This document shows positions 22,298 to 31,621 of a DNA stretch of 64,000 nt, piece by piece; within the stretch, counting starts at the first letter, position 1; every line of letters begins with the position of its first letter. Made by a program: the position numbers and the translations under genes. The notes under the pieces are model-generated. The model had not been told where the DNA came from. It saw only the letters and a list, made by a program, of their open reading frames with translations, and did no database searches. Origin of the DNA: Pseudomonadota bacterium (GTDB lineage Bacteria > Pseudomonadota > Gammaproteobacteria > Burkholderiales > Methylophilaceae); the NCBI GenBank assembly GCA_020053735.1, contig JAGVMP010000013.1, forward strand, positions 56,792 through 120,791. The letters run 5' to 3'.

Positions 22298-22506
22298 GAT
22301 CGGGCTCCTAAAAAACAATAAAAAAATAATTATGTTTTAGTATTAGCATATGCCGTGCCACAATTATTTCTGTATATAAAACAACTGCTTAGGTTAATTT
22401 TAAAATATTAGCTTTGAGAGTAATGTCTTTAAAAAGAGACAGTATTTACGGCAAGATAGATAACTTGATGAAAACTAAGCACTTTTTTTGTCGCCAAACT
22501 GCGACG

Positions 22507-23877
22507 TTATTCTGCGTTTTGTGAATCTTTAAGCACAGAGTCTTTGAATAAGACAGGGTTGATTTGATGACGCTGCAGTAATTTATAAAAATCAGTGCGG
22601 TTGCGGTCGGCAATGCGTGCTGCTTGGGTCACATTGCCTTGTGTTGCCTTAAGCAGGTTAATTAAATATTGCTGCTCAAAATTTTTGCGGGCAGCGTCAA
22701 ATGAGACCATGCTGGCAATGTTGTCATGCAGCGCTTTTTGCACGAGTTTGCTAGTGATAATGGGTGTAGTAGCCAGCACCACTACTTGCTCAATAATATT
22801 TTGCAGTTGCCGCACATTTCCTGGCCATGGCGCTGCCAGCAAGGTTTCAAGCGCTTCTGCGGCAAAGCCGTTTAGTTTCTTTTGATATTTTTTGTTTAAA
22901 TTTGTTAAAAAGTGGTTGGCTAGCAGGGTAATATCTTCACGCCGCTCTGTTAGCGGCGGAATTTCTAAACTCACCACATTAATACGGTAATAAAAATCTT
23001 CCCTAAATTGATTGGCTTGCATCGCTTCGAGCAGGTTTTTATGCGTGGCACAAATAAGGCGGATATCAATGTTGGTTTGTTCGGTAGAGCCAACAGGACG
23101 AATCACACGTTCTTGCAAGGCGCGCAATAGTTTGACCTGGATCGCCAGCGGCATGTCGCCAATCTCGTCTAAAAATAGCGTACCGCCATGCGCATTCTTG
23201 ATTAAACCTTGATGGTCACGCGTGGCGCCAGTAAAGGCGCCTTTGCTGTGTCCGAATAATTCAGATTCTAACAGAGCTTCAGGCAGTGCCGCACAGTTAA
23301 TCGCAACAAATGGCTTGCTGCTTCGAGTGCTGGCCTGATGTATAGATTGGGCTAGCAGTTCCTTGCCAGTGCCACTTTCGCCTTGAATCAGCACGCTGGC
23401 GTCCGAGGCTGCAATTAACTTGGCTTGCGCCAACAGGCTTTTCATTTTCTGGCTGCTACATACAATGTTGGCACACCAACTGTTTTCATTCGACAATACA
23501 TGTTGCGCGCTGGGCGCAATTTTGAGGGCATACTCCACTTGTTGCAGTAAGTTTTTACTATCGAACGGTTTGGTTAAAAAGCTAAACACGCCTTGTTGCG
23601 TGGCATGTACCGCCTCGGGAATAGAGCCATGTGCCGTCAGTAATATAAACGGTACCGTGGGATTAAGCGCATGGATCGCCTCAAACAAAGCAAACCCATC
23701 CATATCGGGCATGCGTAAATCGCTAATCACGAGTGCGGGCATTTGCATACTAAACAAAGATAAGGCTTGTTGCGCAGAGTGCGCGCTGGCAACTTGGTAG
23801 CCACTGGCAGTAAGCCGCATCTCAAGCAGCTTTAAAATATCTGCATCATCATCAACGATTAAAATAAGTGGCATCAT
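22507..23877 (-). CDS. qseF: Sigma-54-dependent response regulator, QseF/GlrR type
   Basis: The 456-residue NtrC-family activator has a receiver domain (about 1-120; phosphoacceptor D53 in 'VISDLRMPDMDG'), an AAA+ sigma-54 interaction domain (about 140-370; 'GESGTGKE', 'GAFTGA') and a C-terminal Fis-type helix-turn-helix ('NVTQAARIADRNRTDFYKLL'). It follows a small lipoprotein and a sensor kinase in the order kinase-lipoprotein-regulator, the same as qseE-qseG-qseF (glrK-yfhG-glrR) of enterobacteria, where GlrR activates the small RNA GlmY. The target here is unknown. Confidence 0.85.
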   Translation of the reverse strand: MMPLILIVDDDADILKLLEMRLTASGYQVASAHSAQQALSLFSMQMPALVISDLRMPDMDGFALFEAIHALNPTVPFILLTAHGSIPEAVHATQQGVFSFLTKPFDSKNLLQQVEYALKIAPSAQHVLSNENSWCANIVCSSQKMKSLLAQAKLIAASDASVLIQGESGTGKELLAQSIHQASTRSSKPFVAINCAALPEALLESELFGHSKGAFTGATRDHQGLIKNAHGGTLFLDEIGDMPLAIQVKLLRALQERVIRPVGSTEQTNIDIRLICATHKNLLEAMQANQFREDFYYRINVVSLEIPPLTERREDITLLANHFLTNLNKKYQKKLNGFAAEALETLLAAPWPGNVRQLQNIIEQVVVLATTPIITSKLVQKALHDNIASMVSFDAARKNFEQQYLINLLKATQGNVTQAARIADRNRTDFYKLLQRHQINPVLFKDSVLKDSQNAE

Positions 23878-23944
23878 GCTAAGTAGTGATTATAAGTAGT
23901 GATTATTTTTTGGGCGTAGCGTTATCTATCTTTTAAGGGGCAGC

Positions 23945-24526
23945 CTAGCGCTCGCCCATGGATTTTTCAATTTTCTTCAATTCATCTAGTTTTTGCTGGG
24001 CAGCCTCTAACTTTTGCTGCGTGACATCTAATTTAATTTGCAAAACTTCATTTTTTTGCTGCAAGCTTTCTAACCGTTTTGGGTCACCATTATTATTTTT
24101 GGCGGCTTTATTAACCACCACTAAATGGTCAAATAGCAAGTTGGAAAATGCCAGTTGTGAGTTAGCTAAAATATCTTCCTGTAAAATTTGTTGTAACAGG
24201 TTTTGGGCTTTGGGCGTATCAAGTACACTGCTAGTGGGTAAACCATAAATCATCACCAACTTCATGCGATGCAACAGGTCATTCGGGTTAAGCGCTAATG
24301 CATGATTGGTTTCGATCAGCACCTGCTTTTGCAAATCTGCAGGGGAGTTGGAAAAAGTTTCTGCAAAGGTTAAAAACTCAGTCGCATCTAAGCTTTTAGT
24401 GGGGTTTACCTTCACTGGTTGGTTTGCCTTGACTGCCTCATGCTGCTGCCTTACAGGGCTTACGCAAGCAGTTGCCAGGCAGGCCCACAGTAATATTAGT
24501 GCGCGTATTTTTGTCATGTTAAACAT
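23945..24526 (-). CDS. qseG: QseG-like lipoprotein
   Basis: The product is 193 residues with a lipoprotein signal ('LLWACLATAC', mature C21) and a C-terminal coiled coil of heptad-like repeats 'QLKLDVTQQKLEAAQQKLDE' type (about 150-190). Sequence similarity to YfhG/QseG cannot be judged by eye; the name rests on its place between the kinase and the regulator and on size and lipoprotein character. It starts within the end of the kinase gene (8-base overlap), indicating coupling. Confidence 0.65.
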   Translation of the reverse strand: MFNMTKIRALILLWACLATACVSPVRQQHEAVKANQPVKVNPTKSLDATEFLTFAETFSNSPADLQKQVLIETNHALALNPNDLLHRMKLVMIYGLPTSSVLDTPKAQNLLQQILQEDILANSQLAFSNLLFDHLVVVNKAAKNNNGDPKRLESLQQKNEVLQIKLDVTQQKLEAAQQKLDELKKIEKSMGER

Positions 24527-25982
24527 TCAAATTAGACGTTGGTATGGTTAATATAAAGTGTGCACCAATTTCAGATGGTACAAGGCTAAGCACGCCGCTA
24601 AGCGAGTTGGCAGCCTCTTTGGCAATAAATAAGCCTAAGCCGCTACCAGATACTAAACCAGTATTAGCTTGGTTACCACGATAAAATGGTTCAAATAGTG
24701 CAGACTTATTATTTTCTGTAATACCAGGTCCAGTGTCGATGACGGCTATCGTCATCGTTGTTTTAGTTTGGCTGGCAATCACACTTATCTCGCCATGTTC
24801 TGGGGTAAATTTAACTGCATTCGAAACTAAATTATCCAATATGCTGCGCAGTTTTTCAGTGTTTTTTCGTATGACAATATTTTCTGCATGCGTCTGTACC
24901 GTAATTTTTTTATTAGCAATGCTTAATTCATACGCTTGCAAAGTCTCATCTAGTATATTTTTAAGAGGCTGTGAGCGCAGATTAAGTTTCGAGTCACTCT
25001 TTGCATCATTCAAGGAGATGCTGGCAAATTGAATCTCAGTATATTTAAGTAGATTTTCTACCATGTTTTGTAGACGAAGGCCGTTATCACGCAATATTCG
25101 AATCACATCTACCTGTTGCGGACTTAGCTCGCCCGTCACGCCATCATTTAACAGTTCGCTGGCCTCCCGAATGGCGGTGAGTGGTGTTTTCAGCTCATGC
25201 GATGCCTGTTGTAAAAAAAGTTGTTTATGCTGGTGTAGGTCTTTGAGCGTAATACGCAGCCAATCTAGCCTTGCACCGAGTGTGCGCAAATCGCCAGGAC
25301 CATTAATTTTAATCGCTTGTTCATAATTGCCAGCGCCCAGCTGGTTAATCGCATCGTCCATGCGGCGAATCGGCCGCGCAATCATCCACGTAATAATGCC
25401 AGCGATGATAATGGCTAGCGGGATGAGCGTGAGCATTTGCCAAAATAACAAGCGTTGCGTGCGTGCCACTTTGGCGGTAAACAAGGCGGATTCTTTGTCA
25501 ATTAACTGATTGTTTTCTTTAATCATTTGATTGGCCTGCGCACTTAGCTCGATAAATGCATTAGTGATTGCTTGGTCATAATCAAAAGAGTCGCTGGCTT
25601 GGCTGATAGTGGAAAATAAGCGGTACTCTTGGTTAGAAAACTGCTTTAGGGCAGCGGCGAGCGGTTTAATCATTGGCTGCTGTTGCAAGCCATCGATAGC
25701 GATGTTAAAGCGGCGATGCGCATTAATGTAATTGGTGAGCAGTAATTTGTCTTTTAATACAAAATATTGGCGTGCGCTACGCTCCATCACCGCAAGCTCT
25801 TCTAATAAAATACGGCTAGCGCGCGTGGTTTCCACCGCCTGTGACATATTAAACAAGCTTTGCTTGGTCAGGCGGTCAAAATAGAGATTGGCGTTCACAA
25901 ATGCCACCAGCAAAGGTAGCATCACCAAGGCAAAGCCAATCAGCAACAGCTTTAAAAACGATTTTGGATAGCTAATTTGCAA
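24519..25982 (-). CDS. qseE: Sensor histidine kinase, QseE/GlrK type
   Basis: The 487-residue membrane kinase has transmembrane helices at about 10-29 and 178-198 flanking a helical periplasmic sensor, a HAMP linker ('MIARPIRRMDDAINQLGAGN'), a HisKA domain with H262 in 'ASHELKTPLTAIREA' and a HATPase domain ('NLVSNAVKFTPEHG', 'DTGPGITE', 'GSGLGLFIAKEAA'). It is the first gene of the three-gene qseEGF-type operon, and overlaps the next gene by eight bases. The signal is unknown. Confidence 0.88.
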   Translation of the reverse strand: MQISYPKSFLKLLLIGFALVMLPLLVAFVNANLYFDRLTKQSLFNMSQAVETTRASRILLEELAVMERSARQYFVLKDKLLLTNYINAHRRFNIAIDGLQQQPMIKPLAAALKQFSNQEYRLFSTISQASDSFDYDQAITNAFIELSAQANQMIKENNQLIDKESALFTAKVARTQRLLFWQMLTLIPLAIIIAGIITWMIARPIRRMDDAINQLGAGNYEQAIKINGPGDLRTLGARLDWLRITLKDLHQHKQLFLQQASHELKTPLTAIREASELLNDGVTGELSPQQVDVIRILRDNGLRLQNMVENLLKYTEIQFASISLNDAKSDSKLNLRSQPLKNILDETLQAYELSIANKKITVQTHAENIVIRKNTEKLRSILDNLVSNAVKFTPEHGEISVIASQTKTTMTIAVIDTGPGITENNKSALFEPFYRGNQANTGLVSGSGLGLFIAKEAANSLSGVLSLVPSEIGAHFILTIPTSNLNV

Positions 25983-26019
25983 GTGAATTCTGATTTTTAA
26001 TCTAGAAATAAAAGACTAG

Positions 26020-26025
26020 TATAAT
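26020..26025 (+). promoter_or_regulatory. -10 box immediately upstream of folA
   Basis: A perfect TATAAT ends only six bases before the folA ATG at 26032. If it is used, transcription would start at or within a few bases of the start codon, giving a leaderless or nearly leaderless mRNA. No strong -35 is seen at standard spacing. Confidence 0.4.
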
Positions 26026-26031
26026 ACGCCC

Positions 26032-26514
26032 ATGAAACCACTTTCGCTTATTGTTGCCCACGCAAAAAACAACGTCATTGGCATTAATAACACATTACCG
26101 TGGCACTTACCCGAGGATTTAAAACGCTTCCGCGCACTTACCATGGGGCATCATATTATCATGGGGCGCAAAACCTATGAGTCGTTGGGGCGTTTGTTAC
26201 CAGGCCGCACCACTGTCATTGTTACCCGAAACAAACATTATCAAGTAGAAGGTGCGTTTATTGCACATAGCTTACAAGCCGCTTTACTATTGACTAATAA
26301 TGATGCAGAACCATTTTTAATTGGCGGTGCAGAGTTGTATCAAGAGGGTGTAAAACATGCCAACAAACTCTATGTGACAGAAGTGCAAGCCGAGTTTACT
26401 GGTGATGCTTTTTTTGAAACGATTGATTCAAATGTGTGGCAATTAAGTGAAAAAAAAGACCATTTGTCTACAAATGGTCTGCAATATAGCGACTTAATTT
26501 ATGTTAGAAAATAA
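26032..26514 (+). CDS. folA: Dihydrofolate reductase
   Basis: FolA reduces dihydrofolate to tetrahydrofolate, completing the cycle with ThyA (20297). The 160-residue protein has the family N-terminus 'LSLIVAHAKNNVIGINNTLP', 'WHLPEDLKRFRALTMGH' with the active-site acid, 'IIMGRKTYESLGRLLPGR' and 'IGGAELY'. Length is normal (159 in E. coli). No ribosome-binding site is visible upstream, consistent with the close -10 box. It is divergent from the sensor kinase. Confidence 0.96.
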   Translation: MKPLSLIVAHAKNNVIGINNTLPWHLPEDLKRFRALTMGHHIIMGRKTYESLGRLLPGRTTVIVTRNKHYQVEGAFIAHSLQAALLLTNNDAEPFLIGGAELYQEGVKHANKLYVTEVQAEFTGDAFFETIDSNVWQLSEKKDHLSTNGLQYSDLIYVRK

Positions 26515-26525
26515 TCATTAAATCG

Positions 26526-26565
26526 ATGCTCTGTAACCCGCATGGGTATTGGACTGCAGAGCACA
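26526..26565. repeat. ATGCCCTG palindrome family, copy 2
   Basis: TGCTCTG (26527-26533) pairs with CAGAGCA (26557-26563) around a conserved interior CCGCATGGGTATTGG. Because both arms carry the compensating change (CCC to CTC, GGG to GAG), base pairing appears to be maintained. It lies just after folA. Confidence 0.65.
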
Positions 26566-26597
26566 TTTATTTCACATGTAAGTTTAAATCAATACAG

Positions 26598-26700
26598 CAA
26601 TTGAATTTATCATGATTTGACAAGGCGGCTAGCCGAAGATAGTACGTTTTTGTACAGCGAGGCGCTGCCAACAAAGTCAAATCAAAGATAAGTTCAATTG
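26598..26700. repeat. Long palindrome, GTAC-core family, copy 2
   Basis: The arms CAATTGAA (26598-26605) and TTCAATTG (26693-26700), then TGATTTGAC (26612-26620) and GTCAAATCA (26675-26683), form a long imperfect stem of about 24 bp. The inner core is CGAAGATAGTACG...TGTACAGCGAGGCG. It ends three bases before the decarboxylase stop codon and lies between convergent genes, so it may act as a two-way terminator or mRNA end. Confidence 0.65.
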
Positions 26701-26703
26701 TGC

Positions 26704-28944
26704 TTATTTCTCAACACAATCTACGAAATAAACCGCCTTACCTTCCACAATCTCCTTCACCAGACCGTGATTGTCCGCCTCAAACCCAGGAAATTTCTCG
26801 TTAAATTCGCGTGCAAATTTTAAATAATTCACAATCGTTTTATTAAACTGCTCGCCCGGAATCAATAGTGGAATTCCAGGTGGGTAGGGCGTGAGTAGCA
26901 CCGCCGTCACGCGACCTTCCAGCTCATCAATCGGCACGCGGTCAATCTTGCGGTGGGCCATTTTAGCAAAGGCATCGGTAGGCTTCATGGCTGGCACCAT
27001 GTCCGATAAATACATTTCTGTGGTTAAGCGCGCCACATCATTGGCTTTGTACACCGCATGAATTTGTTCGCACAAATCACGTAGGCCAGTCTTTTCATAA
27101 CGGGGCTGTTTTAGACAGAACTCTGGCAATACCTTCCATAGCGGCTGATTCTTGTCGTAATCATCTTTAAATTGCTGTAAAGCCGCCACCAGCGTATTCC
27201 AACGGCCTTTAGTAATGCCGATGGTGAACATAATAAAAAATGAATACAGACCTGTTTTTTCTACGATTACGCCATGTTCAGCCAAGTATTTAGTCACAAT
27301 GGCTGCGGGGATTCCAAACTTATCTGAGAAATCACCTTTAATGCCTAAACCTGGCGTGATGATGGTAGCTTTGATTGGGTCTAGCATATTAAAACCTGGC
27401 GCTAAATTGCCAAAATCATGCCAAGCATCGTTGGCGTGCAGCATCCAAGATTCGCGCTCTTCTAAGCCTTCCTCACTTAAATCATCTGGCCCCCAAACTT
27501 TAAACCACCAGTCTGCACCCCATTCTTCATCTACTTTGCGCATGGCGCGGCGGAAATCGAGCGCTTCCATCAAGCTTTCTTCTACCAATGCAGTGCCGCC
27601 GGGCGCTTCCATCATGGCGGCAGCGACATCAATGCTGGCAACGATAGAATACTGTGGGCTGGTTGAAGTGTGCATTAAGTAAGATTCGTTAAATACATCG
27701 CGGTCTAGCTTATTATTTTCGGCATCTTGTACCAAAATTTGGCTGGCTTGACTTAGGCCTGCCAGTAATTTGTGGGTAGATTGCGTTGAAAATACCATGC
27801 TTTCTTTACAGCGCGGACGTCCTTCACCAATGGCGTGATAATCACCATAGAAATCGTGGAAGGTGGCGTGGGGTAGCCAAGCCTCGTCAAAATGCAGCGT
27901 ATCAATTTTTCCGTCCAACATGTCTTTAATTTCTTCCACGTTGTACAGCACGCCGTCGTAAGTTGATTGCGTAATGGTGAGCACACGTGGTTTAGCAGTT
28001 TTGTCCAAAATAAACGGATTACGATCAATTTTCTTTTGAATGTTTTCCCACTCAAATTCGCTTTTTGGTATCGGCCCGATAATGCCAAAATGGTTACGGG
28101 TAGGCATTAAGAACACCGGCACTGCGCCAGTCATGATAATGGCGTGCAGAATCGATTTATGACAGTTACGATCCACCACCACCACGTCACCTGGCGCAAC
28201 GGTACTGTTCCACACCATTTTATTGCTGGTCGATGTGCCATTAGTGACAAAATACAAATGATCGCAGTTGTAAATGCGTGCCGCATTACGCTCTGATGCT
28301 GCGACTGGGCCAGTGTGATCCAGCAATTGGCCAAGTTCATCCACTGCATTACAGACATCGGCACGCAGCATGTTCTCGCCAAAAAATTGATGGAACATTT
28401 GGCCGACAGGCGATTTTAAGAACGCCACACCGCCGGAGTGCCCAGGGCAATGCCAAGAGTAGGAGCCATCGGCCGCGTATTCCGTCAGGGCTTTAAAAAA
28501 CGGCGGGGCAAGGCTATCTAAATAAGTACGCGCCTCGCGTAAAATATAGCGCGCCACAAACTCTGGCGTATCTTCATACATATGAATAAAGCCATTCAAC
28601 TCGCGTAGGATTTCATTTGGGATGTGGCGGGAAGTGCGTGTTTCGCCATGCAAAAAGATGGGAATCTCTTCGTTACGATAACGAATCTCATCCACAAATT
28701 TACGCAAATTATCTAACGCGTCTTGATTCTCTTCCACAAATTCATTGTCATCAATCGACAAGATAAAGGCCGAAGCACGACTTTGTTGCTGCGCGAATGA
28801 AGTGAGATCGCCATAACTGGTAACACCCAGCACCTCAAAACCTTCTTCTTCGATGGCTTTGGCCAGCATGCGAATGCCTAAGCCAGAAGAGTTTTCAGAG
28901 CGAAAGTCTTCGTCAATGATGACGACTGGAAATCTAAATTTCAT
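26704..28944 (-). CDS. Orn/Lys/Arg decarboxylase, biosynthetic/inducible class
   Basis: This 746-residue fold-type I PLP decarboxylase of the Orn/Lys/Arg class has an N-terminal receiver-like wing domain ('VVIIDEDFRSENSSGLGIRM', about 1-130), PLP-binding core with 'SWHCPGHSGGVAFLKSP', 'FVTNGTSTSNKMV', 'TLHFDEAWLPHA' and PLP lysine K392 in 'STHKLLAG', and the C-terminal domain ('LLTPYPPGIPLLIPGE'). Whether it acts on arginine, lysine or ornithine cannot be told from motifs. Products would be agmatine, cadaverine or putrescine. It stands alone without an antiporter. Confidence 0.88.
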   Translation of the reverse strand: MKFRFPVVIIDEDFRSENSSGLGIRMLAKAIEEEGFEVLGVTSYGDLTSFAQQQSRASAFILSIDDNEFVEENQDALDNLRKFVDEIRYRNEEIPIFLHGETRTSRHIPNEILRELNGFIHMYEDTPEFVARYILREARTYLDSLAPPFFKALTEYAADGSYSWHCPGHSGGVAFLKSPVGQMFHQFFGENMLRADVCNAVDELGQLLDHTGPVAASERNAARIYNCDHLYFVTNGTSTSNKMVWNSTVAPGDVVVVDRNCHKSILHAIIMTGAVPVFLMPTRNHFGIIGPIPKSEFEWENIQKKIDRNPFILDKTAKPRVLTITQSTYDGVLYNVEEIKDMLDGKIDTLHFDEAWLPHATFHDFYGDYHAIGEGRPRCKESMVFSTQSTHKLLAGLSQASQILVQDAENNKLDRDVFNESYLMHTSTSPQYSIVASIDVAAAMMEAPGGTALVEESLMEALDFRRAMRKVDEEWGADWWFKVWGPDDLSEEGLEERESWMLHANDAWHDFGNLAPGFNMLDPIKATIITPGLGIKGDFSDKFGIPAAIVTKYLAEHGVIVEKTGLYSFFIMFTIGITKGRWNTLVAALQQFKDDYDKNQPLWKVLPEFCLKQPRYEKTGLRDLCEQIHAVYKANDVARLTTEMYLSDMVPAMKPTDAFAKMAHRKIDRVPIDELEGRVTAVLLTPYPPGIPLLIPGEQFNKTIVNYLKFAREFNEKFPGFEADNHGLVKEIVEGKAVYFVDCVEK

Positions 28945-29255
28945 TCAAATACCTTCATAAATTAATTTTGCGAGCGAATCGCAGCCTGAAAATTCTTGGC
29001 GCGTGCTCGCTCAATCCTCGCCGTAATAAAACATACTGTCTCGTCTTTCGCTCCGCGTCTTCTTGCGCTACATCCCACAACATTTATTTCTGTTAGGTAT
29101 TTTTTAGCCATATTACGCCATTAAACCGTCACGAGCGATGCCATAAGAAAAACCAGGACAAGGCGGCAATTGAGCATCAACGAAATCGTATGTTTTATAC
29201 ATTGAGGCAGATGCGAAAGAAGCCAACACGGTATTAGCGAGCTTAGTAGGTTTAA
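28945..29255. repeat. Intergenic region with two inverted GTAC-core repeats (copies 3 and 4)
   Basis: This 311-base gap between the decarboxylase and dcd holds no gene. Core copy 3 is at 29016-29053 and copy 4, in the opposite orientation, at 29172-29207. Compared in the same direction they share CCTC...GTA..AAAACATAC..T.TCGT....GCTC. Together with their flanks they could fold as an inverted doublet. Confidence 0.55.
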
Positions 29256-29831
29256 TTAAATTTTAGGTAGCGTTACGCCCACCTGGCCTTGATACTTGCC
29301 GCCACGGTCTTTGTAGCTGGTTTCGCATACGTCATCCGCGTCCGCTTCAAAAAATAGTACTTGCGCACAACCTTCATTCGCATAGATTTTTGCAGGTAAT
29401 GGCGTTGTATTACTAAACTCGAGCGTCACATAGCCTTCCCACTCTGGCTCAAACGGGGTGACGTTCACGATGATGCCGCAACGCGCATAAGTCGACTTGC
29501 CTAAACAAATAGTGAGTACGTTACGCGGGATGCGGAAATACTCTACCGTGCGGGCAAGCGCAAATGAATTAGGTGGAATAATGCAGAAGTCGGCATTCAC
29601 TTCCACAAATGAATTCGGGTCGAAATTTTTCGGGTCAACAATGGTGCTATTTAAGTTGGTAAACAGCTTAAATTCTTTACTGCAGCGAATATCATAGCCA
29701 TAACTAGAGGTGCCGTACGACACCATGCGTTCACCTGCAGTGTTCATCTTGACTTGATTGGGCTCAAACGGCTCTATCATGCCGTGTTCGAGCGACATTT
29801 TACGAATCCATTTATCCGATTTTATACTCAT
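29256..29831 (-). CDS. dcd: dCTP deaminase
   Basis: Dcd deaminates dCTP to dUTP, the main source of dUMP for ThyA in Gram-negative bacteria. The 191-residue protein shows '[20 protein letters not shown]' at the start, '[13 protein letters not shown]', '[20 protein letters not shown]' and '[20 protein letters not shown]' with the catalytic glutamate. Length is close to the E. coli enzyme (193). It is a cytoplasmic trimer in the family. It is separated from neighbours on both sides by repeat-containing gaps. Confidence 0.95.
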   Translation of the reverse strand: MSIKSDKWIRKMSLEHGMIEPFEPNQVKMNTAGERMVSYGTSSYGYDIRCSKEFKLFTNLNSTIVDPKNFDPNSFVEVNADFCIIPPNSFALARTVEYFRIPRNVLTICLGKSTYARCGIIVNVTPFEPEWEGYVTLEFSNTTPLPAKIYANEGCAQVLFFEADADDVCETSYKDRGGKYQGQVGVTLPKI

Positions 29832-29940
29832 AGTTTGTGTTCTTTACGCTAAAAAAATAATGCCCAATGAATAGATTGGGCATTATAAAGTGCGTGACAG
29901 GTTTGTGTGCGATTTTTTGTACTAGGTGTACAAATTCTAA

Positions 29941-30087
29941 CTTAGAAAACAGTGAGAAAGTGCTTGCGTGAGATTAAGTGAAAGGCGCACGCAACGCAGA
30001 AAGCGGAATGTACACGTAGTGCAAGAGCATTTCGAGTAGCACGCAACGCATCAATTAACTCGTGCAGGCTTTTTATCGCGTTTTCTA
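29941..30087. repeat. Long imperfect hairpin next to zwf
   Basis: TAGAAAAC at 29943-29950 pairs with GTTTTCTA at 30080-30087, the right arm ending in the zwf stop codon; pairing continues imperfectly through GAGATTAA / TTAACTCG. Inside, GCACGCAACGC occurs twice as a direct repeat (about 29987-29997 and 30039-30049). The general layout matches the GTAC-core palindromes but the core has diverged. Confidence 0.45.
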
Positions 30088-31575
30088 CTTATCTCCGCCT
30101 AACTCAATGCTATACCGCCAAAATTGATCTTCTGCTTCAAAAATTACTTTTGAGGCTTCTGGGTCGCGCGAACCAGCAGGATATTGATGTACAGGCGTTT
30201 TGTCGGTTGCCCAAGCTTTTACTACTGGGTCAACCAAACGCCATTGTGCTTCGGCCTCACTAATATGCAGGTAATTTGAGTTGTCGCCCTGCATTAAGTT
30301 GAGCAACAAAGCTTCATAAGCGTCTACTGTATCATCCTCAGGCAAGCGGTTAGCCGCATCTAGCTGAATCGTACGTGTTTTAATGTCTAAGCCTGGCACT
30401 TTGGCTTGAATTTCTATCTTAATGCACTCGCGCGGTTGAATGCCAATAATCAGCCAGTTTTGGTCTTGGCTGTTGACTTGTAACGGCGACTTTTTAAAGC
30501 GAATCGCAATGCGTGTATCGGCCTCGTGCAAGCGCTTGGCGGTGCGAATGTAAAACGGCACGCCTTGCCAACGTGGGTTGTCGATGAATAATTTAAGTGC
30601 AGCGTAGGTTTCAACAACACTGTCTTTGTTGCCCAACTCTTCTAAATAACCAGGTACTTTTTCGCCCCTGCCGTCAGAAGCAAAGACTTCACCTGCAGCA
30701 TATTGGGCACGGAAAGCATGTTTGCTCAATTCATTGACAGGAATAGCACGAATTTTCTCTAACAACTTAATTTTGGCTTCGCGCATGCCTTCTGGTGTTA
30801 AGTCTTTTGGCATTTCCATGGTGGTAAGCGCCAATGTTTGTAAAATATGACTTTGAATCATGTCACGTAGCGCACCCGTGCTGTCATAAAACTGGGTGCG
30901 GTCGCCTACGCCCAGCATTTCGGTATTGGTGATTTGCACGTGGTCAATATATTGATTGTTCCAAATCGGCTCTAGCAGCGTATTGGTAAACCGTTGTAAT
31001 AAAATATTTTGCAGTGCCGATTTACCTAAGTAATGGTCGATACGGTAAATTTGGTGCTCTTTTAGGTTTTTAGTCAGTGCAGCTTGTAGTTCTTTAGCGC
31101 TAGGTAAATCAGTACCAAACGGTTTTTCTACCACTACACGGCGCCAAAATTTATCTTCTTGCGTCAAACCCACTTTAGCCAGAGATTCCACTACTGGCGC
31201 AAAATCAGTTGGGCGTACTGATAAAAAGTAAGCCAAGTTTTGCGGGAATGTATTTGTGTCACTTAATGTGTTTTTAAGCTTATTAAATGCATCTGGATCG
31301 GTTGGTGGATTGGCATGATAAAAATTACGTGCGATAAACCGCTCAAAAGCCGCTGCATCGTAGCCTTTTTTAAATTTAGCATCTAGCATACTTTTAATAT
31401 CAGCACGCCACGCTTCTAAATCAACCAATTGGCGACCTACCGCTAAAATTTTAAGCTCAGGCGGTAAGCGCCCAATTAAATCTAGCCTAAACAGGCCGGG
31501 GTATAGCTTAACGCGTGCCAAATTACCGCTGGCACCAAATAGCACAAGCGTGCAAGGGTCTATAGTGTTCGTCAT
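30085..31575 (-). CDS. zwf: Glucose-6-phosphate 1-dehydrogenase
   Basis: Zwf oxidises glucose 6-phosphate to 6-phosphogluconolactone. In RuMP-cycle methylotrophs this starts the cyclic route that oxidises formaldehyde to CO2. The 496-residue protein has the N-terminal NADP motif 'LVLFGASGNLARVKLYPGL', the active-site 'YRIDHYLGKSALQNIL' and 'EKPFGTDLPSA'. It follows gnd after 46 bases in the same direction, and pgl lies 2 kb away, so all three oxidative steps are encoded together. Confidence 0.96.
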   Translation of the reverse strand: MTNTIDPCTLVLFGASGNLARVKLYPGLFRLDLIGRLPPELKILAVGRQLVDLEAWRADIKSMLDAKFKKGYDAAAFERFIARNFYHANPPTDPDAFNKLKNTLSDTNTFPQNLAYFLSVRPTDFAPVVESLAKVGLTQEDKFWRRVVVEKPFGTDLPSAKELQAALTKNLKEHQIYRIDHYLGKSALQNILLQRFTNTLLEPIWNNQYIDHVQITNTEMLGVGDRTQFYDSTGALRDMIQSHILQTLALTTMEMPKDLTPEGMREAKIKLLEKIRAIPVNELSKHAFRAQYAAGEVFASDGRGEKVPGYLEELGNKDSVVETYAALKLFIDNPRWQGVPFYIRTAKRLHEADTRIAIRFKKSPLQVNSQDQNWLIIGIQPRECIKIEIQAKVPGLDIKTRTIQLDAANRLPEDDTVDAYEALLLNLMQGDNSNYLHISEAEAQWRLVDPVVKAWATDKTPVHQYPAGSRDPEASKVIFEAEDQFWRYSIELGGDK

Positions 31576-31621
31576 TGATTAAACCTTATCGTTAAATACA
31601 GTGGGTTAGATGCTGTGCTGT

